Assembly (NCBI GenBank): GCA_963556145.1
Contig: OY744461.1
Location: forward strand, 6,334,891 to 6,398,890
Reading direction: 5' to 3'
Source of the DNA: Hygrocybe punicea
Taxonomy: Eukaryota; Basidiomycota; Agaricomycetes; Agaricales; Hygrophoraceae
Length of the DNA stretch: 64,000 nt
Position numbers and translations under genes: made by a program. Shown here piece after piece: positions 22,198-31,079 of this stretch; within the stretch, counting starts at the first letter, position 1; the number at the start of each line of letters is the position of its first letter. The notes beneath the pieces were generated by a model. It did not search any database, was not told where the DNA came from, and saw nothing but the letters and a program-made list of their open reading frames with translations.

Positions 22198-24104
22198 CGC
22201 GCTGTTTTGCGTGGGAAGTGTTTGAACAAATCCACACCAAGGGTTTCCGGAGTGCGTCGTTGATCGGGAAATTACCTTGTTGTCCTTTAGGAACAAGGAT
22301 TTAGCTCTTTAATAACTCTGGGGTATTCCTGTTGGGTGGTTGGGTTGTGGTGTGAATCCTTTCAAAGGTTAGCTTTGAGGGATACAACAAATACTTAACA
22401 ATAATATAAGTCAGATGTATGACTTATAGAGGATGAGTGAACAATGAGGTCTTCCCTACTGAAGGTAAAGACTTTGAGTGACAAGAGGTATGCAAGAGTA
22501 TAAGCGGATAATAACTCAAGCAAGTATGAACAGTGTAAGATGAACGAGTGTACAACAGTCAAGTATACAAGTAGCAAGTATACAATGAGCAGAGGTACAA
22601 TAGAGATGAGCGATAGATTATGGACGATGGGTGATAGACAATGGGCGATGGGCGATGTAACAGTAGATGTCAAACAAAAGGGAGGTGTGACAAAATACTA
22701 TGTACAGAATGAATGAACTGAACAATAGGCAAGTAGAATTGATAATCAAGATATCGGACTTTATTCCGAAGCTTCAAACGCACATTGGCTACTAGTGCAG
22801 AATAAAGTACTGGGATATCTTTGGTGATGATCAATAGAACTTGAAAGAAAATGAATGTGACTGTACTACGTGACAGAACACAAAGAATATATATCAAACA
22901 AGTAATAAGGGAGTATCAATAAATCTGAGATTGATATCCTTAAACAAATGAATGATGACTTGAACTGCAATTGGTATTTGGGTACTAGCTACTACCAAAG
23001 TAGGTAATACAAACAAATACAGATGGGGTGAATCAGAATCTGGGAGAGGGACTGTCCTGTGACTGGGCCTGTCAGATTAGGTGACTGAGCCATCTCCAGC
23101 AGAAACTGGGCTCTATATATACCTATTCTACAGCAGGAGTCATACTGAGTCATAGAATGGTATATCAAATGGAGAGCATAGGATATGACTCATAGGGAGT
23201 CATATAGAGGAGAGGCATAGGTTTATGACTCATAAGGAGTCATAATGATGAAAGGCATGGGGGGGTTATGACTCATAAGGAGTCATAAGAAAGGAAGGCA
23301 TGGGTTTGTGACTCATACAGAGTCAATTAATGAGTCACATAGGTATTATAATCAAAGGAGGGGGCATAATGAGTCAGAAATAGTCAAAATTAGTCATAGG
23401 TGGTCATAATGAGTCATGGGAGGTCATGAATATGTCATAAGGGTCATAATTTGTCATGGATAGACCAATGAGTCACATTTGATGGGAGTGAGTCATGCCA
23501 CTGGTCTAATCTTGGGTGTGTGAATCAAAGGCAAGGGCTGTGCCAGGGTATGCTTCTAGAATCATCTTCCTGAGGCTGTGCTTCTTGATCAATTGATGCC
23601 ATGCCATGTGTGTATCCTTATCAGTTAAGAAAAAGATAAGATCTGGGCTGGGCTGTATTTGATCAATTGATATGAAATGTGATGTGCTTCTTGATCAGGG
23701 AATGATGGGTGGCATGTGTTATCTCTATGATTGGAGATAAGGATGTGGCTGTGCTTCTTGTGCTTCTTTGGCCTCTGATAAGATGTTTTGGGGGCCTTAT
23801 CAGTTAAGATAAGGGTATTCCTTCATTTCCTCTGCATAGATAAGGGTTTTCTTGTATGTCCCTTCTGTAGATAAGGGTTTCCTTGCATGTCCCTTGTTTA
23901 GATAAGGCTTTCATGTATGTCCTATGTGCAGATAAGGATTTCCTGTGTGTCCTATATGCAGATAAGGGTATTCCTTTCTACTCCATATGCCGATGGGGGC
24001 ATTCCAGTATGAATGGTCCTTGTAATGTGATGTGTGCTGTAGGGATGGTGACTAGTGACAGCATATTACTATGTTTTGATCCGAATCCTGTTTGGATCAT
24101 GACA
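22198..24104 (-). repeat. 1.9-kb LTR-like repeat, copy A
   Basis: It shares over 90 percent of its sequence with 49545-51292. Both begin CGCGCTGTTTTGCGTGG and end TTTGGATCATGACA. If the boundaries are TGTTTT...ATGACA the segment has TG...CA ends and GCGC on both sides, like a solo LTR with 4-bp duplication. A TATA-like TATATATA occurs near 23115. Tandem TGACTCATAAGGAGTCATA units (23195-23340) are more numerous than in copy B and explain the length difference. No gene is present; a repeat of GATAAGGGTTT(C/T)CTTG (23860-23960) mimics an ORF. Confidence 0.7.
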
Positions 24105-24549
24105 GCGCAGGGGGCGGTAGATGACCAGACTCTACAAGACTCTCCTCAAACTCAATACTCTTCGAATGCCTCCCTCGCAAGGGTTCGGGCTCACAACGCA
24201 AGGCCAAAGATCCCTCGAATCGTCCTAGCAAGTACTTAGTGCAGTGTGAAGGTTCAGGTGGTCCAAAATATAACTGTATTGGCGGAGATCGGGTAAACAG
24301 GTGTGTGAACATAGTGTAGTGACGGCTTGTAGGTAGACTGTGATTGACATCCAGTATGGGGGGGAACAGGGGATGAGGCTATTATAAAAGCTATAATACT
24401 GACAGGGCATAGGGTTGTACTTAACGAGGCATAGTATCCCAATGCGAAGGGGGTTGGCGTATCACGCGAAGGGATCGGGTGGCTCGTCCAGGTCGAGAAC
24501 GATGCCACAGGGAGCTGAACGAGGGTTCGCGGGGCCAGGTAGGGTGTTA

Positions 24550-25560
24550 GGAACTGGCCGGGGGGTGGTGACGTGGCGCGCGGCGCGGGTGTCTGAAAAC
24601 GACGGCGGGGGCTCGTTTGGCGCAATGGAGATGAACGGGGGGTCCTGGCCGGTGGAACGAGGGCACGGGTGGTCGAATGGGTCCGTGTGGGGCTGGGGTA
24701 CATGACAGAACGGGAGTCCAACGGGTGGGCGCGACGGATCCGTGGTGCGACCAAAAACGGCGGTGGGGGCTCGTTCGGGGCGTTAACGAGATGCAGGGTG
24801 TTCTGGGGGGTGGGCCGCGAGTTTGGTGAGTTGGTCTGGGCCGGTTGTGCTGGCAGAACGGGGCCACGCGATGGTGACGTGGTGCGTGGCTTGGGTGTCC
24901 GAGAACGACGGTGGGGGCTCGTCTGGGGCCAACGGGGGGTGGGGATGGGGATTCCGTGGGTTGCGTGTGGCTATGGGGGGTCTGGCGTCTGTGTGGGGCC
25001 TTGGATAGCAGAAACGCGGGGGTTGCCGCATGGTGACGTGGCACGCGTTGGGGGTGCCTGGGAACGATGGTGGGGGCTCGTTTGGTGTAACGTAGGGGTA
25101 ACGTGGGTTCTGGCGAGTGGAACGAGGGCGCAGGGGGTTGGATGAATGTGGTTGGGGCCGGAATCCACGAAAGGATGGGGTCGAAGGGTCGACGTGGCGG
25201 GACGCGTTGTGTCCAAAATAGACGGCGACGGGGGTTCGTTTGGGTAGAACCAGGGTGTTGGGTCGTCGAGCGTGGATGCGAGGTTTTGGATCAACACGCG
25301 TGGGTCTGGGGTGCACGAAAAACGGGGGGTCGAAAAATGGTGATGTGGCTGTACGCAGGTGGCCGTTGGGTGTCAAAAACGGACGTCGACGGTATCTGTG
25401 GGACAACGTGGGGCAGGGTGGGGCCGTAGAACGTCGGACATATCGTTGAGAGGTCGTTTTGGGTCTATCGAGGGTGTACAACGGGGTCGAAAAAAAGATT
25501 GACGTGTCCTGGGGCTGGGGTGCTCAAAGAGGCTCGTGGCCGTGTCTTAGGGTCAACGAG
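24550..25560 (-). repeat. GC-rich tandem array, ~155-bp unit, about six copies
   Basis: The landmark CGGGGGCTCGTTTGG and variants recur near 24602, 24762, 24909, 25068, 25222 and 25384 (spacings 147-162 bp). On the minus strand the array is open for 232 codons in a Pro/Arg/His-rich frame (PNEPPPSF repeats), which may be a degenerate Gag-like product. It lies in the interior of the LTR element at 21878-25916. Confidence 0.75.
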
Positions 25561-25760
25561 GGTCGACGCGGGGCACTGGTGGACCAAACATGAGCATCAG
25601 AGGTGACGCGAGAGCCTGTGGTATGAATGGTGAATGTCCATTGCGCTGCAGCGGTTGGTGAGGCCAAAAAAGTCGTCTCTCCAGAAAAGGTGGAGAAAAA
25701 AAAAAGCTGAGAAACCAAAGAAAAGAGATCCGTGGGTCGATCGCACTCTCATCACCACAA

Positions 25761-25916
25761 TGGAGAGGTACCGAGGTACCTCTCCGGGGGCTCACGCAGG
25801 ACTCGAGAGGTGAGATGGGATGGATAGGATGATGGACTGACTACTACATCAGGAAGGCTACTAACTAGGTCAACCGTGGGAGCCTGGTCACGTGACTGGC
25901 AGGTCCCACTACTCCA
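25761..25916 (-). repeat. 5' LTR of the 21878-25916 element
   Basis: 156 bp. On the minus strand it is followed by the TGGTGATGAGAGTG primer-site candidate. See the element entry. Confidence 0.9.
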
Positions 25917-26104
25917 CCGGGATCCCAGAACCAATTGGATCACGAAACCTGTGCATAAACGTCAGGAGGCCCATGCACTTACAAGTATTAGAAAGCAGGT
26001 GTGTAAAACCGCATGCATTATTGAATCTTTTTGCTAATCCTCAACTACAGAATCGAAAAGGCAATCGCCACAATCACACTCCTGTTCGGTCAACCTGGAA
26101 AAGA

Positions 26105-26260
26105 CACAACACTGTCAGCCTTCATCGTTATCAGTGATTATGGTTTCCTTAGAACTAGCTGTAGCTCCGATTGTTCAAAAATCCTGACACAACACTGTCA
26201 GCCTTCGTCGTTATCGGTGATCTTATGGTTTCCTTAGAACTAGTATTGTTCAAAAGTCCT
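26105..26260. repeat. Tandem duplication of the L15 3' end (~80 bp)
   Basis: CACAACACTGTCAGCCTTC, TATGGTTTCCTTAGAACTAG and ATTGTTCAAAA.TCCTG each occur twice in order. The L15 stop codon and downstream segment are thus duplicated inside the hAT element. Confidence 0.85.
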
Positions 26261-26529
26261 GTTGCATTCCGATGGTGGAAGTAAATCTCCACGTCCGAAA
26301 ATAGCAACACCAACACCAACGCAAGTCAGCCCTACAGCTCTCTTTTTGAGCTCTTTACCAAGAAACGGCCAGACCTCTCTAACCTGTGCTTGTGGGATGT
26401 CCGCGGCTTTGCAAGAGTCCCTCTTGAACTTCGGACAACACTTGGAGCCAGATTGCACGAGTACTAGTACATATTCATGAGTTTTCCTGAAGGGCTGTCA
26501 CATCTCGCATCCGTCTCTTCTGGCACATT

Positions 26530-28380
26530 TTTTCAATTCCTGCAACGCCATATTCGATGAGTCCTGTGTCTCTGGTGCAGTCCCTGACTCATATCACGAC
26601 TCTTCCCCATCTGCTCCCTCTTCCCACCCGTTCGCATTCCTCTGAAGTGGCTCCACCTCTGCGTCTCCTGTTCCTGCACCATCTTCTTCCTCTTCGGCTT
26701 CTGCACCATCCTCTTCCTCTTCAGTGCATGTGCCACCCTCTTCCTCCTCTATTCCTGCACAAGTCACCAGCCCATCCTCTGCTCCCTCCCTTCGCGAACC
26801 TTTCTCTCATCCTTGTGATCCTATGACTTTGGGTATTAAACACAGTCGGGACATTGCAGCGGGTAAGGCTCACCGTGAGAAGCTGGCAGCCACTCGACAG
26901 GAACTCCTTCATGCCTCCTCATCTACAGTCCCTTCACCCCTCAGTCAAATCAATGGCAACTTCACCAATCTCATTTGTTCTGAGTCAGCATTCCTATCAA
27001 TTCACAGCGATCATCCTCACAACCCGTCTTCTCTGCAGTACAATCTCTCCATCCCTCCCGTGACCTACTCGGCAGCTCATCGTCGACCTGATTTCTCTGT
27101 GTGGAAAGTGACAAGCTTGATGGTGATGGCTCTGTCATCAATGCCTTCAACATGTTCAAGGGCAAATCAGTCTGTTCCTCCCGCTTCTTGCCATGTTATC
27201 AGTTTCTGACTTGCTTCTTGCAGTGCCGAAATTACTCATGTTGCGGACTCAATTTTATGGACCTCCACGCACTCTTGGAGCATATCGAGAACGTCCGTGT
27301 CGTCGTATTGGATCCTTCCACTCTACGGCCCCACCTTCCCTTACAATATACAGCCCAACCAACTGTCGATCAAGTTCAAGCCTGGCATTTTAGATCGTCC
27401 CACCTGTAATCTGATCCCTCCTGCACCTTGGAACAGCACAATGGATCTGTCGATTCGTTCGATATGGAGCTCGATCTGGACATGATGGCATCAGTGCCCT
27501 CCTCTGGTGCATCTCCACTACCTGATACTCCGCTCTCCACCCCATTGTTGTCTGATCCCTTACTGGGCGGTTACCAGCATCCACAGTTCCCCCACCCTGC
27601 TTTCAACCAGTCCTTTGTAGCATGGAACTCGCCACCTAACTTGAACTGTGTGTCACCTCATCAGCTCGATTTCTGCCTTCGACACCACCATCATTCGTGT
27701 CCCCTCTGTCACACACTGCATACATACTCATCCGCATTTCCCTTCCCCACGAACGAGTGCTCCCCTCACTGCTCCCGATGCTCTCAATGCATACGCTGGA
27801 TACTCTGACTATTCCAGCAGTATGCCAGGTACTATTCTGAGTCCTCGTGCTCGTCCCTGAAGAGAGGCCCACTCAGGGTCAAGCCATGTGCAAGGACAAC
27901 CCAGCATTACCCAGACACAGGGTAACAGCAAACCAGGGAGTCCCTACGCTGGCTGTGTCTCTGCTGTGCTCCTTTTCTCCAGTGCGGTCTTGACACCAGT
28001 GAGCACCCCACCACATCATGCATACCGTCGCCCACTTCTGCACAAGAATCAACCTCACAGGTGCCTGAATGTGCGAGCACACCACTTTCCTGTCCTGCAT
28101 CCACCCTGCTGCTCAGCAAGCCATTCGATGCCCCAAACCCAATTGTAGCATGGGCTCAAGTACCACATTACACATGGAAGCCGAAATTTTGCGCCGCCAA
28201 AGGACCTCAAGCACATGCAGGCGCTACTCGCTCCAAATGCTCTGCTTGCAGGGTGGGCATGTCGGGGCCTGCATCCCTACATCTCTGCAGCCACAGACGA
28301 ATAGCAATGGACGGAACCTGCCAGCATGGATGGACTTACAATGTTTTGACGCTACTTGTGCCTTCCTTTGAGGTGAACTC
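26530..28380 (+). pseudogene. Sfp1-like C2H2 zinc-finger transcription factor, degenerate copy
   Basis: Pieces of one gene occur in order across shifting frames. There is a Ser/Pro-rich N-terminal part, then a finger-like block CCGLNFMDLHALLEH (about 27228-27290) followed by VVVLDPSTLRP. At 28115-28250 is a C-terminal finger region whose codons in alternate frames give RCPKPNC, GLKYH-ITHGS and APPKDL-HMQALL. This is the layout of the Sfp1 family in Agaricomycetes, nuclear regulators of ribosome biogenesis genes. Frameshifts and a deletion within the last finger break it. Family call is from motif memory only. It lies between the L15 copy and the CK1 gene inside the hAT element. Confidence 0.55.
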
Positions 28381-28781
28381 GACGTAGAGATTTATGTCCT
28401 TACCTGATGGCTTTCAGCTTCCTGATGACTCTTGCCTCCCTCCTGGTCAACCTCATCATGCACCTTTTGATTGCATCGCCGATTGTTTGTAGGCCTCAGG
28501 TAGGCCATTCCTGATGGCATGTCAAGAAGTCCACTTAGATATTGTTGGATTCTATTGTTATTTTCCAAGCACATTGTAGCGATGACAGGAAATAGAATTG
28601 ATGGTTATTGACACATGACTCTGTGGGGTTCACGTTCAACATTACGTTTCAAGTTGGTTGTCTAGCTTTGCTGTTTCTTACCACATCAACTTGTTTTTTT
28701 TGTATTGTGAGTAATGCCCAATATCCTGTGCATACATCTGATTGTCCAACCCCAGTCTCTCTGTGAAGTAGTACGATTTTC

Positions 28782-29954
28782 ATGGAACTTGTTCGATTAG
28801 CCGGGAAATTTAGGTTGCACGAAAAAGTTGCATCTGGGTCCGCCCGTATGTCTGAGAAACTGCATTCTCTCATATTTGACTCACAAGCCATGGTAAACAG
28901 ATGACATATACCTTGTGCACAACATTTTTTCAGGGGAAGTCCTCGCTGTTAAGCTTGAGCCACAGGATGGAAAGGATCATACCCTAGAGCACGAGTTTCA
29001 CATCTACAAGAAACTGGGCAGAGGGATTGGTATCCCTCGTGTCCATTGGTTTGGCATGGAAGGTGGTTTTGATGCAATGGTGCTTGATCGCCTCGGCCCA
29101 TCACTTGAGGACCTCTTTGTTCAATGCCATTTTCGGTTCACAATGAAAACTGTTCTGCTCCTGGCTGACCAGTTGGTAAGTAAATTTGACGTCTGAGGCC
29201 ATTCCTGATTGGCTGATGCCTGCCATGTCCAGCTCTGTCGCCTGCAGCACATCCATTCTCGTAACTTCATTCACCATGATCTCAAACCTAGCAACATCGT
29301 TATTGGCATTGGCAAGCATGCCAACCTGGTACACCTCGTCGATTTTGGGCTTTCAAAGGAGTTCAGAGATCCCAATACACATCGGCACATTCCGTTCCGC
29401 AAGGGTCTTGGTCTCACCGGAACTGCTCATTTCACATCTATTAATAGTCACTTAGGCTTGGAGCTCAGAAGGCGGGATGATCTGGAGTCTCTCGCTTACA
29501 TTCTCATATACTTTCTTTGTGGATTTTTGCCGTGGCAGGGCCTGGGGCAGGGCATTCTTGAAAGCAAACAAGGAATCGCAACACATGACATGTTCCACGG
29601 GCTCCTGGTGGAGTTTTGCACTTTGATTGAACACTGCCGCTCACTCGCCTTTGAAGACAAACCCGATTATAATCACCTCCACAACCTTTTCAACAATCTT
29701 TTATTACAGGAAGGATTCCAGAGTAATCTGGCATTCGATTGGGATGTTGCTGATGGCTCAATCCCTAGACCATTGAGCGGGAAGGAATTTCGGGATAGCA
29801 ACAAGAGTCCTCAGTGCAAATGTGATCATTCCCCCCCGAAACGCCGTACAGGGTAAGTACCAACACATCCACATACATTGGTTTTAACAATTGAGTTGTG
29901 CACAGGTTATGCTATCAGACCTGGGCCAGTTCTTTACTTATTGTTGCCAAGTGA
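28782..29954 (+). CDS. CK1-family protein kinase-like gene, 335 aa, inside the hAT element
   Basis: Exons 28782-28845, 28901-29175, 29233-29852 and 29906-29954 sum to 1008 nt in frame, with normal GT-AG introns. It starts MELVRLAGKFRLHEKVASGS. Landmarks are the ATP-binding Lys at about residue 39 (VLAVKLEP), GPSLEDLF, DFG at 150-152 (LVDFGLSKEFRDP), the CK1-specific LTGTAHFTSINSHLG in place of APE, and RRDDLESL. The catalytic HRD is HHD (residues 127-129), an Arg-to-His change that a single CpG transition would produce, and the second conserved Arg in GTAR is also His. The C-terminus is short and lacks the prenylation signal of membrane CK1. It may be an active gene, a pseudokinase or an early pseudogene. 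Confidence 0.8.
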
Positions 29955-30300
29955 CACCAGCTCTAAACTGGTCCCCCTACTCGGAATGGTCATTGCTATA
30001 TTATTTGGATCCTGTTCTTAACCATGCCCCAACCTCCTTTCTGTACAGTAGCCTGTTGTGATGCATTCCCCTTTGTAGTCACGCCCCGTTTGTTCCCAAA
30101 TGATGTACTCGGCACCTTGATCATGGCAACTTAAGTATCATGATGCGCTTTTGCCAAGAGTGCACTACGTTTGCCGAGAGAGCACATTCAGTGAGGAACT
30201 CCAGGGATGAGCAGTATGCATGTTTGCTTGGGTAGTGAGCTTGCAGGAGCAATAGTACTGATGGGGAAGCAGTATAGAATATACAAAATTAAAATATTGA
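29955..30300. other. Gene-free stretch
   Basis: Sequence between the kinase and the subterminal region of the hAT right end. Nothing further recognised. Confidence 0.3.
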
Positions 30301-30456
30301 AAAAGATCACCGGTTAAGGCCGACCCGGCAGTCGGACTCAGTTGAAGCTGCAGCTTCTGATTGGGTAGTCGTGGCCGGTCTAGCTGTACCCGATCCGAGC
30401 CGGGGTTTTCAAAGTCAGCTCGTGGTTAGCTGAGTCATGGCAACACTACTACCATC

Positions 30457-31075
30457 CCACCCCACAGCGACGTCAAAATGGCAACACGACAGCAACATTG
30501 TCGAGATCGGCTCTGGCCTATTGGCCAGACCATTCTGTTGACGATGTTGAGGTCGTCAAGGGGCTGCCAAGCCATCACATGACACCTGGCCATATCAATT
30601 GACATGTGCCAGGTGTCTGTGATGACTCACAGTCTCAGGACACCAATGGGTCCGAGGACGCCAACGGGTTTTGCCACAACCCTGCATTCATGAGGTCAGA
30701 GAGGAGAGGAGAGAGCCAGCACCCCAGCACCCCCATCCTACCTTGCACATAGGCTCACAATGTCGATTGACATGTGCAGCACTGTTGTGAGGTCAGATGG
30801 TGTGGGGAAGGGCAAGCGTTTCGTGGTTCAGATCAAAACTGAACTGGTCTGGGATTTTGTCATAGTACGTATTCATATAAGACTATATAGTATATAATAT
30901 GGGTGTATAAATGTCTAAACAATGTTTCAATAAGGTTGTTGAGAACTAAATTATGCTTCCACATTTTATAATGACATGAGGCAATCTGGGACACTCTGAG
31001 ACACTCTGAGACACTCTGTGGCCCACTGTGACACTCTAGGAATTTCATAAGTTCCCAGGATGTCATAGAGCCAAA
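30457..31075. other. Gene-free stretch right of the hAT element
   Basis: This segment holds a short repeat of GACACTCTGA units near 30985-31035 and an AT-rich part. A CACATGTCAATTGACATG-type palindromic motif occurs near 30590-30610 and 30755-30770. No gene seen. Confidence 0.3.
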
Positions 31076-31079
31076 GTGT

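Larger units (their letters stand above)
21878..25916 (-). mobile_element. Short-LTR retrotransposon without pol, minus strand
   Basis: Two direct 156-bp LTRs, 21878-22033 and 25761-25916, read on the minus strand TGGAGTAGTGGGACC...CCTCTCCA. Just inside the 5' LTR (right) is the primer-site-like TGGTGATGAGAGTG (25744-25757). Just before the 3' LTR is a purine tract GAGGAAAAGGGGCACT (22034-22049). The flanks CTGG (21874-21877) and CCGG (25917-25920) fit a 4-bp target duplication differing by one C-to-T change. The interior lacks reverse transcriptase or integrase and holds a GC-rich tandem array plus a later nested repeat (22198-24104). The target is the L15 copy. Confidence 0.85.
21319..26137 (+). 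pseudogene. Ribosomal protein L15 gene copy with introns, split by an LTR element
   Basis: Cytosolic eL15 is a large-subunit ribosomal protein. All of its length is recognisable: [14 protein letters not shown] (exon 21319-21395), [15 protein letters not shown] (21452-21583), GATYGKP to YYEVIL (21637-21821), DPRTNWITKPVHKR (21869-21877 plus 25917-25998) and RKGNRHNHTP to HRYQ with TGA (26051-26137). Introns with GT-AG ends are retained, so this is a DNA-level copy rather than a retrocopy. Arg codons are repeatedly changed to Cys, His or Gln (e.g. KACCL for KARRL). There are frameshifts in exon 3, and an LTR element of 4.04 kb interrupts exon 4. It lies inside the hAT element. Confidence 0.92.
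16023..30448 (+). mobile_element. 14.4-kb hAT transposon carrying captured host genes
   Basis: The left end TAGTGTTGCCGTGACTCGGC and the right end, read inward, TAGTGTTGCCATGACTCAGC match at 20 of 22 positions including the following TA. The element is flanked by a perfect 8-bp direct repeat CTACCATC at 16015-16022 and 30449-30456, the length typical of hAT insertion. Inside are a hAT transposase pseudogene (17917-20830), a copia integrase scrap, and intron-containing copies of ribosomal protein L15, a Sfp1-like zinc-finger gene and a CK1-like kinase. A 4-kb LTR element inserted later at 21878-25916. Without that insertion the element would be about 10.4 kb. Subterminal regions carry AAGCCGGC-like iterations. 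Confidence 0.85.
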
